Source: F1-120-MAGs118 sp013360535
GTDB lineage: Bacteria > Planctomycetota > UBA1135 > GCA-002686595
Direction: 5' to 3'
Assembly: GCA_026647215.1 (NCBI GenBank)
Contig: JAPKHC010000022.1
Coordinates: 26,519 to 90,518, forward strand
DNA length: 64,000 nucleotides
The first letter of the stretch is position 1, and each line of letters starts with the position of its first letter. A model generated the notes under the pieces. It saw only the letters and a program-made list of their open reading frames with translations, had not been told where the DNA came from and did no database searches. This document shows, piece after piece, positions 35,440-44,481 of this stretch. The translations under genes were made by a program, and so were the position numbers.

Positions 35440-35928
35440 TCAGGCGTCGGTGGCGACGTCGACGAGCACGGGCGCGAGTACACGCGCCGCTTCCTTCGGA
35501 TCGAGCGACACGAGCAGCCCGCGCCGGCCACCGTTGATCCAGATGCGATCCAGTTCGAGGATCGTGCGCTCCATGTAGATCCTCATCGCCCGGCGCGTGC
35601 CGAACGGGCTCGTGCCGCCGACCTGATAGCCCGAGTGCTTGTCCGCCGTCTCAGGCTTGCACGGCTGCACGCTGCGCGCGCCGATCTGGCGCGCGAGGTT
35701 GCGTGTCGAGACCTGCTTGTCGCCGTGCATGAGCACGACCAGCGGCTCCTTCGTGTCGTCCTCGAGCACGAGCGTCTTGATCACCTTGTGCTCGTCCACG
35801 CCCAGCGCCGCCGACGAGGCCGCGGTCCCGCCCTTGTCGACGTAGGCGTACTCGTGCGTCTCGAACGCGACTCCGGCCGCCCGCAGCACGCGGAGCGCCT
35901 GGGTCATCGGCGGCGGTTTCGAGGCCAT
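35440..35928 (-). CDS. ybaK: Cys-tRNA(Pro)/Cys-tRNA(Cys) deacylase YbaK
   Basis: A 162-residue YbaK/EbsC-type editing protein that hydrolyses mischarged Cys-tRNA(Pro). Motifs include HEYAYVDKGGTAASSAALG, the catalytic-lysine block HKVIKTLVLEDD, DKQVSTRNLARQIGAR and the Gly-rich GYQVGGTSPFG; the C-terminus has DRIWINGGRRGLLVSLDP. ATG 35928 was chosen over a TTG three codons upstream. It stands 15 bp upstream of the CRTAC1 gene in the same direction. Confidence 0.94.
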   Translation of the reverse strand: MASKPPPMTQALRVLRAAGVAFETHEYAYVDKGGTAASSAALGVDEHKVIKTLVLEDDTKEPLVVLMHGDKQVSTRNLARQIGARSVQPCKPETADKHSGYQVGGTSPFGTRRAMRIYMERTILELDRIWINGGRRGLLVSLDPKEAARVLAPVLVDVATDA

Positions 35929-35975
35929 GGCGCACAAGATCGCATCGGCGCCGGGGCCGGCTCAAGCGCGAACGC

Positions 35976-38402
35976 TCAGCCGGCGCCCTCGAGCTCGTCC
36001 CCGTGGAAAGCATCGACCTGCACGGCCTCGTCGCGCGCACGTTCGGCCGCGCGCAGCGCTTCGGCCTCGCCGGAGTCGATCACACCTTGCGCGAGCGCGG
36101 CCTCGAGCACCTCGGGCACGCTCCCGCGCGGCAGGCGCCTCGCTCGCTGCGCGTCCTTGAGCTTCTCGCGCGCCGGACGCGCGCGCACGACGGCCGCGAG
36201 CGTCGCCTCGAGGAACCCCAGGCCCGGTTCGTCCGCGTGCGGCACGAAGGCGAGCGCGCCGAGGTCCTCGCGCAACTTGCCGCCGTCGAGCAGCTCCCGC
36301 GCCACCGCGCTCGTGCGTCGATCGCTCGGCGACCGCCGCCGGATTCCGCTGGGGAAGACCACGGGTCGCAACCCGAAGGCCACCCAGCGCAGCGGCAGGT
36401 TGTCGAGGAAACCCGCGAGCGCGTGCTCGATCTCGTACAGCGCGTTCTCCATCGACCAGCGGAACACGCTGAGGCGCTCCTTCGGCTGGCCTTCGTCGAC
36501 GAAACGCCGCAGCACGGCGCTCGCGAGGTACATCCACGCCAGCGCGTCCGCGAGGCGCCCGCTCAGGTTCTCCTTGCGCTTGAGGTTCGCGCCCAGCGTG
36601 CCCATCGCCGTGTCCGCCGTGATCGCGAACGCGGCGCTGTAGCGCGCGAGCTGCTGGAAGTACGGCGCCGCGGGCCCGCTCACCGGCGCGCTCGCGAAGC
36701 GGCCTTCCGAGAGGCCGAGCAGGAAGGCGCGCGAGGCGTTGCTGAACACGTGGCCGACGTGCCCCCAGAACGCTTCGTCGAAGGCCTTCACGTCGCGTGC
36801 GTCCGCCGCGGCGAGCTCCCGCTGCACCCACGGATGGCAGCGGATCGCGCCCTGTCCGAAGATGATCATCGAGCGCGTCAGGATGTTCGCGCCTTCGACC
36901 GTGATGCCGATCGGAAGCGACTGGTAGGCGTGCGCGAGCGAGTTGCGCGGGCCGCGGCAGATGCCACCGCCGCCGACGATGTCCATGGCGTCGTTGATGA
37001 CGACGCGCATCGCCTCGGTCGTGTAGGCCTTCATGATCGCCGTCGTCACCGCCGGCTTCTCGCCACGGTCGAGCGCCGCGAGCGTCAGCGTGCGTGCGGC
37101 GTCGATCGTGTACGTGAGCCCGCCGATGCGACCCAGGCGTGCCTCGAGGCCTTCGAAGCGCCCGAGCGGAAGGCCGAATTGCTCGCGCACGCTCGCGTGC
37201 GCACCGACGACGCGCGACGCGAGCGCCGCTGCTCCCGTCGACAGCGCGGGCAGTGACACGCCACGCCCGGCCGCGAGGCACTGCATCAGCATGACCCAGC
37301 CGCGCCCGGCCATCTTCGGGCCACCGATGATCGAGTCGAGCGGCACGAACACGTCGCGCCCGCGAGTCGGGCCGTTCATGAACGGCACACCGAGCGGATC
37401 GTGGCGCAGGCCCGTCTCCACTCCCGGCGTCCGCGTCGGAATCAGCGCGCACGTGATGCCGAGCTCGACCTCGCCGCCGAGCAGGCGCTCGGGATCGCGC
37501 AGCTTGAACGCGAGTCCGAGCACCGTCGCGATCGGCGCGAGCGTGATGTAGCGCTTGTCCCACGTCAGCCGGATTCCGAGCACGTCGCGACCTTCGTGCT
37601 GGCCCTTCGTGACGATCCCGACGCTGCGCATCGAGGCCGCATCGGACCCCGCGTGGGGCTCCGTCAGCGCAAAACACGGGATTTCCTCGCCGCGCGCGAG
37701 GCGCGGCAGCCAGTGGCGCTTCTGCTCGTCCGTGCCGTAGTGCAGGAGCAGCTCCGCCGGCCCGAGCGAGTTGGGGACCATCACCGTCACCGCCGCGGTC
37801 ACGCAGCGCGAGCTCAGCCGCGCGACGACGGTCGACTGCATGCGCGCCGAAAACTCGAGCCCGCCGAAGCTCCGCGGGATGATCATGCCCATCAGGCCGC
37901 TCGAGCGGATGCGCTCCCAGATCTCCGGCGGCAGGTCGCCCGCGCGGGTCACCTTGTGGTCGTCGAGGCTCGCGCACAGCGGATCGAGCACGTCCGCGAG
38001 GAACTTGCGCTCGCGCTCGTCGAGCTCGCGCGCCGGCGCCTCGACGAGCTTGCGGAAATCGGGCGACCCGCCGAACAGCTCGCCGTCCCAGCCGACCGTC
38101 CCGGCGTCGAGCGCGGCCTTCTCCGTGTCGCTCATCACGGGCAGGATGCGGCGGATCAGCGGGAACAGCGGCCCGGTCACGAGCGCGCGGCGCAGCGGCG
38201 TCACCAGCGCGACCACCGCGACGATTCCGAGCAGCGTGAGCGGCAGCACGAAGGACCACGTGCCGATCGAGCCTCCATCGAGCGCGACGACCGCACCCGC
38301 CAGCGCGAGCAACGCGCCGAGCAGCGGACGGCGGTACCACGCGAGCAGCAGGAACACCGCGAGCAACGCCGTCGCGCATGCGATCCACAGGAGAGCTTGC
38401 AT
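35976..38402 (-). CDS. fadE: Acyl-CoA dehydrogenase FadE
   Basis: An 808-residue FadE, almost the length of the E. coli enzyme (814). Two N-terminal membrane helices (ALLWIACATALLAVFLLLAW and SFVLPLTLLGIVAVVALV) precede the FAD domain: MGMIIPRSFGGLEFS, CFALTEPHAGSDAASMRS, ITLAPIATVLGLAFKLRD and DIVGGGGICRGPRNSLAHAY, with PIGITVEGANILTRSMIIFG carrying the catalytic Glu. The DUF1974 C-terminal domain follows. It catalyses the first step of fatty-acid beta-oxidation at the membrane. It is a single gene; no fadAB follows. Confidence 0.95.
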   Translation of the reverse strand: MQALLWIACATALLAVFLLLAWYRRPLLGALLALAGAVVALDGGSIGTWSFVLPLTLLGIVAVVALVTPLRRALVTGPLFPLIRRILPVMSDTEKAALDAGTVGWDGELFGGSPDFRKLVEAPARELDERERKFLADVLDPLCASLDDHKVTRAGDLPPEIWERIRSSGLMGMIIPRSFGGLEFSARMQSTVVARLSSRCVTAAVTVMVPNSLGPAELLLHYGTDEQKRHWLPRLARGEEIPCFALTEPHAGSDAASMRSVGIVTKGQHEGRDVLGIRLTWDKRYITLAPIATVLGLAFKLRDPERLLGGEVELGITCALIPTRTPGVETGLRHDPLGVPFMNGPTRGRDVFVPLDSIIGGPKMAGRGWVMLMQCLAAGRGVSLPALSTGAAALASRVVGAHASVREQFGLPLGRFEGLEARLGRIGGLTYTIDAARTLTLAALDRGEKPAVTTAIMKAYTTEAMRVVINDAMDIVGGGGICRGPRNSLAHAYQSLPIGITVEGANILTRSMIIFGQGAIRCHPWVQRELAAADARDVKAFDEAFWGHVGHVFSNASRAFLLGLSEGRFASAPVSGPAAPYFQQLARYSAAFAITADTAMGTLGANLKRKENLSGRLADALAWMYLASAVLRRFVDEGQPKERLSVFRWSMENALYEIEHALAGFLDNLPLRWVAFGLRPVVFPSGIRRRSPSDRRTSAVARELLDGGKLREDLGALAFVPHADEPGLGFLEATLAAVVRARPAREKLKDAQRARRLPRGSVPEVLEAALAQGVIDSGEAEALRAAERARDEAVQVDAFHGDELEGAG

Positions 38403-38511
38403 CTTGGCTCCAGTTCCGGTCCCGGGTGACCCCTTACGTGCGGAGTATGGCCCCGGACCTTATAGCCCTGTTTCGGACCGCGGGCCCGCGTTCGCTCCTG
38501 CGGACTTCGGC

Positions 38512-39834
38512 TCAGGTCGACTCCGGTCCCGAACCCGGCTCCGGCACCTCGATCGAGCCGAGCGACGGCCGCACGGCCGACGGGTGCAGGTGCGGCACCG
38601 CGAGCTCGGCGCCTCGGCCGGGCTCTACGCGGCGAAGGAGCAGGAGCGTCAGGGCCCGCAGCGCACTTGTGAGCAGGAACAGGACTCCGTAGGCCTCCGC
38701 GCCGGCGCCGAGGCCTTGGAGCAGCGCTCCGCCGACGAGCGACCCGAGCGCGAAACAGGCCGCATTCCCGAGGTTGTAGAGCGTGATCACGCTCGTGCGC
38801 TCCCGCTCGGGGATGTGCTCGAACAGGAGCAGCAGCGACGCGAGCTCGAAGGCCGCCCAGAACACGCCCGCGACGAGCTGCGCCGCGAGCAGGAACCCGA
38901 CATCACTCGTCGCGTACCACGGCAGCGAGGCGAACACGATCCCGCAGGTGCCGATCCACGCGAGTTTCCTCGCGCCCACCTCGCGCGCCCACGCCCCGAG
39001 GAGCGGCAGCGCCGCCATCTTGGCCACGTACGCCGACGCGATCAGCAGCATGTACGTGCCGTAGGGAAGGCCGAGCTGCTTCAGCATGTACGGCGAGTAG
39101 TACGGTGCCGCGACCTGCACGGCGACCTGCAGGCACAGCAGGTACGCGATCAACCTCCGTGCGCCCTTGAGCGCCGGGGAGCGCAGCACTTCCATCCACG
39201 GTCGCGCCCGCGGCTCGGGCCGGATCGGCTCGGAGTGCAGCGCGAGGTGGCGCGCGCTCCGCAGGCGCGCGAACCCCGCGGCGAGGAACAGCAACGCGAA
39301 CGTCCGCGTCGTGTTGCCGAGCGCGAGCTGCTGCAGCGCGAGCCCGCCGAGCACCAGTCCCACGAGCGTCGCCGCGTGCATCGCCCGCGTCCGCAGCGCG
39401 AAGTAGCGCGCGTGGATGCGGTGGGGGACGAGGCCCGTGATCCACGCATTCCACGCCGGCGCCGCCGCCAGTCCCGCCGCCCAGTACAGCGCCGCCGCGA
39501 GGAAGATCGGCACGAGCGGCATGCGCCCCACGAAGGCACCGACGATCAGAGGAACGAACGCGACGGCCTGCATCGACGCGCACAGGACCACCCAGCGCCG
39601 GTGGGAGCCGAGGCTCGCCACGGCCTGCGGCGTGCCGAGCTGCACGACGGCTCCCGCGAGCATCGGCAGCGTCGCGACGAGCCCCGCCGCGAGCTCCCCG
39701 TGCCCAGAGGCCAGCACGAAGGCCGGGAAGTACGTCTCTCCCGCACCCACCATCGCGGCGTACAGCACGCCGTCGATCCACGAGTGCCGCAGGTCGGGCC
39801 GCAGGTTCGCGAGCGAGAAGGAGTGTGGAGCCAT
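38512..39834 (-). CDS. MFS transporter
   Basis: A 440-residue major facilitator protein with about 12 helices. The first is WIDGVLYAAMVGAGETYFPA; other segments include GLVATLPMLAGAVVQLG, IFLAAALYWAAGLAAAPAWN, LLLIASAYVAKMAALPLLGA and YNLGNAACFALGSLVGGALL. A cytoplasmic loop lies between helices 6 and 7 (near LHSEPIRPEPRARPWMEVLR). Substrate is unknown. ATG 39834 was chosen over a GTG 12 bp upstream. Confidence 0.85.
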   Translation of the reverse strand: MAPHSFSLANLRPDLRHSWIDGVLYAAMVGAGETYFPAFVLASGHGELAAGLVATLPMLAGAVVQLGTPQAVASLGSHRRWVVLCASMQAVAFVPLIVGAFVGRMPLVPIFLAAALYWAAGLAAAPAWNAWITGLVPHRIHARYFALRTRAMHAATLVGLVLGGLALQQLALGNTTRTFALLFLAAGFARLRSARHLALHSEPIRPEPRARPWMEVLRSPALKGARRLIAYLLCLQVAVQVAAPYYSPYMLKQLGLPYGTYMLLIASAYVAKMAALPLLGAWAREVGARKLAWIGTCGIVFASLPWYATSDVGFLLAAQLVAGVFWAAFELASLLLLFEHIPERERTSVITLYNLGNAACFALGSLVGGALLQGLGAGAEAYGVLFLLTSALRALTLLLLRRVEPGRGAELAVPHLHPSAVRPSLGSIEVPEPGSGPEST

Positions 39835-39864
39835 GGTGCGGCGCACACGCTAGCGAAAACGCGA

Positions 39865-39899
39865 GCGGGGCTCCCCGGCTTCAGGCCGGAGAGCCCCGC
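39865..39899 (-). terminator. Intrinsic terminator of the 39932-40981 gene
   Basis: Stem GCGGGGCTC (39865-39873) / GAGCCCCGC (39891-39899) with inner CCGGC/GCCGG and loop TTCAG; on the minus strand it is followed by TCGCGTTTTCGC. It lies 32 bp after the stop of the secreted-protein gene. Confidence 0.8.
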
Positions 39900-39931
39900 G
39901 TGGACTCGAGCTCAGCAGCCGCTTGCGCGAC

Positions 39932-40981
39932 TTACTGGAGGGTCAGTTCGCCGTAGGCGATGAACGGCGTGCCGTTCGTGCGGAAGCCGAAGAGCTGGAT
40001 CGGCACCACGGTGCCGGCCGCTTCGCCCGCGAGGCCGAGCGTCGCGTCGACCTGCGCGTAGTTGAACTGGAAGCGGAGGTCGCCGCGGCCGTCGTTGCCG
40101 GCCGGGTTGCAGTCACCGAAGCTGGTGGCCGCGAAGACGCTCGTCTGCGCCGCCGAGTACTGGAACGGGTTGGTCGGCACGACGAAGTTCGTCGGGTCGG
40201 CCTGACGCGACAGCTTGACCGTGGCGCGGTTGACCTGGTTCATGGTCAGGTTCGGACGGCCGAGGAGCGTCAGCGTGAAGCGCGCGCCCTGCGTGCCGCG
40301 GTCGAGCACGTCGGGGCAGTTGTTCACGTCGAACTCGAGGCCGAACGCGCTGTCCGCCGAGGGGCTGGTCAGCGTGATCGTCTGGTCGAGCGACGAGAAG
40401 AAGCCGCAGCGGTCGGTCGCGGTCCACGTGCGGATGATGGTCTGCTCGTGGCCGGGGCCCTGGCTGGGGACGATCGTGTCGAAGTAGTTCGTGGTCGGCG
40501 CCGGGTCGCACAGGTCGGTCGCGCCGGCGAGGCCGGTCGTGAGGACCGTCGTGTCGATGCCCCAGGGGCCGATCACGTTGGAGGGCAGGTTGAGGACCGG
40601 GGCGGTCGTGTCGGTGACCGTCACCCAGCCGGCGCACGGCGTCATCTGGCCGCCCGAGGTCACGCGCAGCACGAGGAAGCACTGGCGGAAGCACTGGCCG
40701 GTCATGTCGATGATGTAGTTCGCCTGGACCGACGTCGGGTCGTCGACGAAGCCGAACGGGCACTCCTCGAACCAGGCGACGGTGTAGGCCGTGCCGTCCG
40801 GGTCGAACGAGCCACTGCCGTCGACGGGCACAGCCGTCGCAGCGCCGGCGCATTCGGCGTTGTAGGGGCCACCGAAGGCGCAAACCGGCGCGGCTTCGGG
40901 GTCGTCGGCGAGCGCGACCTGCGAGAGCAGGGCCGCCGCGGTGGCGAGCAGGACGTTACGGGGAGAGGTGCGAGAGAACAT
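39932..40981 (-). CDS. Exported protein with PKD/HYR-like repeats
   Basis: A 349-residue secreted protein (signal peptide MFSRTSPRNVLLATAAALLS, cleavage near ALA-DD). A PKD-like segment includes VPVDGSGSFDPDGTAYTVAWFEECP; a HYR-like segment includes VTVTDTTAPVLNLPSNV and RTWTATDRCGFFSSLDQTITL. Nine or more cysteines suggest disulfides. Function is unknown; such domains are usual in surface or secreted adhesion proteins. GGAG at nine bases before ATG 40981 supports the start. A terminator follows. Confidence 0.75.
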   Translation of the reverse strand: MFSRTSPRNVLLATAAALLSQVALADDPEAAPVCAFGGPYNAECAGAATAVPVDGSGSFDPDGTAYTVAWFEECPFGFVDDPTSVQANYIIDMTGQCFRQCFLVLRVTSGGQMTPCAGWVTVTDTTAPVLNLPSNVIGPWGIDTTVLTTGLAGATDLCDPAPTTNYFDTIVPSQGPGHEQTIIRTWTATDRCGFFSSLDQTITLTSPSADSAFGLEFDVNNCPDVLDRGTQGARFTLTLLGRPNLTMNQVNRATVKLSRQADPTNFVVPTNPFQYSAAQTSVFAATSFGDCNPAGNDGRGDLRFQFNYAQVDATLGLAGEAAGTVVPIQLFGFRTNGTPFIAYGELTLQ

Positions 40982-41358
40982 GGAGACTCCGATGAAGATG
41001 CGGGGAGAGGGACGGCGGCGCAGGGGTGCGCTTGGTCCCAGGTAGAGGGCTGGCTTGCGAGGAATTGCGAACTCCTAGAGTCAGAGCATACACCAAGGAG
41101 CTCGGCTTCCCTCGAAACCATGACCGTTTTGTCACAGGGGGCTGCCGGTTGGGGGCAACCCGACGGCGCGAGCGCCTTCGGAGGCGAGAACTCGCGTCTG
41201 GAACGAAACGAGGTTCCAGCGAGACTGGATCCACGAATCGGACCGGAACGAAGTCGTTCGCCTTGGGCTGGGAAGCTTGCCGGAGACGCTCGTCGCAGGC
41301 GCAACCCTAGCCGATCGGCGCTTTTTTCAGAAGCGACAATCTGACGGCAATTTCGGGC
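40982..41358. other. Intergenic region, 377 bp
   Basis: Holds the upstream region of the minus-strand secreted-protein gene and the region downstream of the methyltransferase-phosphotransferase gene. Its base composition is slightly lower in GC than neighbours. A weak hairpin CGCTT/AAGCG at 41319-41335 is the only structure I see; no gene is supportable. Confidence 0.5.
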
Positions 41359-43221
41359 CTACCCGCTAGTTCCTTGGCGACGGAGGCCGCTCTGCGCAGA
41401 TTCCGTCCCGGACTCGGGTTCGAGGCCCCCGGCGCCCAAGCCGAATTGGCGGCGCAGCCAGCGGGGGCGGCTGAAGTCCCAATGGCGCTCGGCCATGGCC
41501 GCCACCACGACCGGGTAGATCCTTCGCAGCACCGACTGGAAGCGCTCGGGAACGCCCGTCAGGGCCGAATAGCGCTCCAAGGCGGCCCGTTCCCAGTCCC
41601 TGAGGCGATCCTCCGACCGGACGAGCTCCCACATGCCGCGGGCATCGAGCCCCTCGGCTTGCTTGCGCTCGTGCAGCAGGTGGTGGAGCAGGTCGAAGAG
41701 CGGCAAATCGGCGGATTCGGCCGAGCCCCAGTCGAGGATCGCGAGCAGCTCGCCGGTCGGCGTCACCTGCACGTGCTTCGAGCGCAGGTCGGCGTGGTGG
41801 ACGACGCGGGGCAGGGGGCAGCCGAGGAGGTCGCGTCGGGCTTCGGCCCTCAGCCGCTCGAGCGCTTCGACGACCTGCGGCTCGCCCGCGTGGGCGGCGA
41901 CGATCTCGAAGCGGCGGCCGATCAGCTCCTCGAAGCCCGCCTCGTCGAGCGGCTCGGGCGCCGTGACCACCAGTCCCGCGAGCGCGTCGACCAGACCCTC
42001 GAGCGTGCGGCGCGTAGCCGCGAGGTCGCCGGTCAGCTGCGGCGCCGTCAGCCCGCCGATCCGTCGCTCGACCGTGACGTACACGCCGTCGAGCTCGCCC
42101 TCGAACAACGCCTGCGGCACCGGACAGCGTGGGTGATGCGCCTCGATCTCCCGCAGCGTGCGCACGTGGGTCGCCAGTTGCGAGCGCTGCGCCGCGCTCA
42201 GGCCGACGTGCAGGCACCAGGCTCCTTCTGCGCCGGTACTCGAGCGCGTCAGCAGCAAGGCGGAGTTGCCGCGGGTCGCGACGACGTGCTCGAGCTCGGC
42301 CCCGCGCTCGCCCGTCGCGCGCCCAACCTCCGCGAGGATCCGCGACCAGCGCGGCGTCGCCGCGTGCGACTTGCGCGGCGCGATCAGCGCAAACGACGGC
42401 GTCAGCCAGCGGAACAGTCCGAGCGAGCTCGCGACGAGCTTGAGGCGGTTCTCGCGTTCTTTCGGGCCGATCTCGAGCGCCGGTCCCGCGCCGTCGAGGC
42501 CGACGAGGAACGTGAACTCGCTCGCGTGCGGATAGAGCGCGAAGGCGCGCGGCGGCGCGAAGCCGGCGCGCTGCAGCAACCGCGCGTAGCCCGGCAACGT
42601 GCGCTCGGGGCCAGCCAGCGCACGACGCGCGAACGCGAGCGGGCTCGGCACGTCGAACACTCCCCGGCGGCCGGTCGAGCGCTTGTAGCCGAGGCGATTG
42701 TCGGCGACGAGCACGAGCTCGCCCTCGCAAACGCGAGCGAGTTCCGCGAGGTCGTGGCCCCAGCCGTTCGACCGCGACGGTAGGCCGTCTTCCTGCACGA
42801 CGAGGTCGAACTCGCCGTCGCCGAACGGCAGGCGCGCACCGCCGTCGGCCACGACCTCGTGCGTGCGGCTGCGTGGGCTCAGTGCTTCGTTGCGCAGCCG
42901 CGCCCAGCGCAGGCGCAGCTCGTTCGGATCGAGCAGCGTGACCTCGAACCCATGGTGCGAGAGCGGCGTGTGTGCGCCCGAGAGCGCGTTCCCGAGGAAC
43001 AGCGCACGCGCGCCGGACTGCGCGACCCTCGGGACGCCGAGCGCGAGAAACCACGTGCCGCGCGCCTCGCGCTGCAGCTGCATCAGGCGGTCCGCACTCG
43101 CGTCGTCGAGCTCGCGCAGCAGCGCTTCCAGCGCCGCCTTGTAGGGCGTTCCGCTCTCGACGGCCGCGATCGCGCGCTCGAGCGCCGCTCGCGGCAGCGG
43201 ACTGGGCTCGCCCGCGTTCAT
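41359..43221 (-). CDS. Methyltransferase-phosphotransferase (APH) fusion protein
   Basis: A 620-residue two-domain protein. Residues ~1-330 form a class I SAM methyltransferase: GARALFLGNALSGAHTPLS, the acidic end FEVTLLDPNELRL, LPFGDGEFDLVVQEDGL and ELARVCEGELVLVADNRLGY. The C-terminal half resembles aminoglycoside/choline phosphotransferases: VVHHADLRSKHVQV (His476, Asp478) and ILDWGSAESADLPLFDLLHH (Asp497). The usual Asn of HxDLxxxN is not obvious. Substrate is unknown; such fusions occur in envelope glycan clusters. It overlaps the membrane protein upstream by ATGA, so both are co-translated. Confidence 0.8.
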   Translation of the reverse strand: MNAGEPSPLPRAALERAIAAVESGTPYKAALEALLRELDDASADRLMQLQREARGTWFLALGVPRVAQSGARALFLGNALSGAHTPLSHHGFEVTLLDPNELRLRWARLRNEALSPRSRTHEVVADGGARLPFGDGEFDLVVQEDGLPSRSNGWGHDLAELARVCEGELVLVADNRLGYKRSTGRRGVFDVPSPLAFARRALAGPERTLPGYARLLQRAGFAPPRAFALYPHASEFTFLVGLDGAGPALEIGPKERENRLKLVASSLGLFRWLTPSFALIAPRKSHAATPRWSRILAEVGRATGERGAELEHVVATRGNSALLLTRSSTGAEGAWCLHVGLSAAQRSQLATHVRTLREIEAHHPRCPVPQALFEGELDGVYVTVERRIGGLTAPQLTGDLAATRRTLEGLVDALAGLVVTAPEPLDEAGFEELIGRRFEIVAAHAGEPQVVEALERLRAEARRDLLGCPLPRVVHHADLRSKHVQVTPTGELLAILDWGSAESADLPLFDLLHHLLHERKQAEGLDARGMWELVRSEDRLRDWERAALERYSALTGVPERFQSVLRRIYPVVVAAMAERHWDFSRPRWLRRQFGLGAGGLEPESGTESAQSGLRRQGTSG

Positions 43222-44408
43222 GGCTTGCGTGGCGGAACGAGCGTGATCGCCGCGAGGAACACCGCCGCCGGTGCGACGACGCGCACCAGCGTGGCCAGCT
43301 CGAGCGGCGCGAACTCGGGCAGCGCGAGCGACGGCACGGCCTGCTCGAGGCCAGCCCACAGGAGCGGAATCGCGCAGAACAGCGCCAGTGCGCCGACCTC
43401 TCGCCCCGGAGGAGCGAACAACGCGGTCGGGGACTCGCTTCGCCCGCGTCCCCTCAGGGCCACGCTTGCGCCCACGAGCGTGACGACGAGGCCGAGCGGC
43501 AGGGCCAACGGCGCGCCCCAGCCGCCGACGCTCCGCTCCCAGTCGTCGAACCACGGACTCACGTTTCGGGAGAGCCAGATCAACGGTGCGGCGCCGATCA
43601 GCAGGGCGAGCGCCGCCGCTTTCAACGTCGACTTGCGTGCGTTCGAATGCGTGGCGAGCGTGGTGGCCACGAAGCCCGCCACCGACAAGCGCAGGTCGAA
43701 CCCCGCCAGGATTCCCGCCGAGAACAGCGCGAGCGCACGATCGCGAAGGTCGGCGCGCCGCAGCCAGCCCACGAGGCTCGTCGCGAAGAACGCCGCCAAC
43801 ATCTGGAGCCCGAGCAGGCCGAATACGCCGTACGAACCGATGGGTGAGATCGGCCACAGCACCGCGAGCGCGACGGCCGTCCCTGTCGCCACGGAACGCC
43901 CGGCGTTCTCCACGGCGCGCGTGAGGTGAAAACTCGCCGCGACGACGGCCACGGACGGGAGCGCGAGCGGCAACAACCACGGCGATCCAAGGGGCCCCGG
44001 GATCGCCGGAAGCCACCACAGCGCCGTGAGCGGAACCGCGAGCAGCAGCTGGAGCCAGAGTCGGCGCTGCCGCGGAAGGTCGAGCTGGGGCGCGAGCGAC
44101 TGCGGCCCGAGCAGCGGGCGCACGAACAGCACGAGCAGTGCGGCGACGACCAGCGTTCCTCCCAGCGCCGAGTTGCCGAAACTCAAGCCGACCGCCGCGA
44201 CGGGGAAGAGCACCGCGAAGAACCACACGCCCAGGGCGGCGCTCACGAGCAGCGTCTCGAGCGTGTCGCCGCGAGCGTAGGCGCCGATGCGGCCGGCCGG
44301 AAGCTGGGCGAGGATCGCGCGGCCGAGCAGCACGCACAGGGCCAGCACGCCGACCAGCCATGCGTCGAGCGCGGTCACGAACGGGAATTCCGCAAGGGCG
44401 CCGAGCAT
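43218..44408 (-). CDS. Polytopic membrane protein, glycan-related?
   Basis: A 396-residue integral membrane protein with about ten helices, from ALDAWLVGVLALCVLLG to LATLVRVVAPAAVFLAAITL. A loop SRNVSPWFDDWERSVGG and FDLRLSVAGF are the only polar landmarks. It resembles small undecaprenyl-glycan or mannosyltransferase-like proteins in overall pattern but I see no catalytic motif, so no function is assigned. ATG 44408 was chosen because the frame upstream is not hydrophobic. It overlaps the methyltransferase-APH gene and is divergent from the nitrilase gene. Confidence 0.65.
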   Translation of the reverse strand: MLGALAEFPFVTALDAWLVGVLALCVLLGRAILAQLPAGRIGAYARGDTLETLLVSAALGVWFFAVLFPVAAVGLSFGNSALGGTLVVAALLVLFVRPLLGPQSLAPQLDLPRQRRLWLQLLLAVPLTALWWLPAIPGPLGSPWLLPLALPSVAVVAASFHLTRAVENAGRSVATGTAVALAVLWPISPIGSYGVFGLLGLQMLAAFFATSLVGWLRRADLRDRALALFSAGILAGFDLRLSVAGFVATTLATHSNARKSTLKAAALALLIGAAPLIWLSRNVSPWFDDWERSVGGWGAPLALPLGLVVTLVGASVALRGRGRSESPTALFAPPGREVGALALFCAIPLLWAGLEQAVPSLALPEFAPLELATLVRVVAPAAVFLAAITLVPPRKP

Positions 44409-44481
44409 GGGTCGCTCTCCGCAGCATGCCCCCGCGCACCACGGGTGGCAAGCGCACGCGCGCGCGGCTAGAACGGGCGCG

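Noticed and set aside
40982..41358. Promoter-like TTGGTG and TATGCT near 41085-41100 on the minus strand
   Set aside because: Hexamer spacing is wrong for a sigma-70 promoter and the match is weak.
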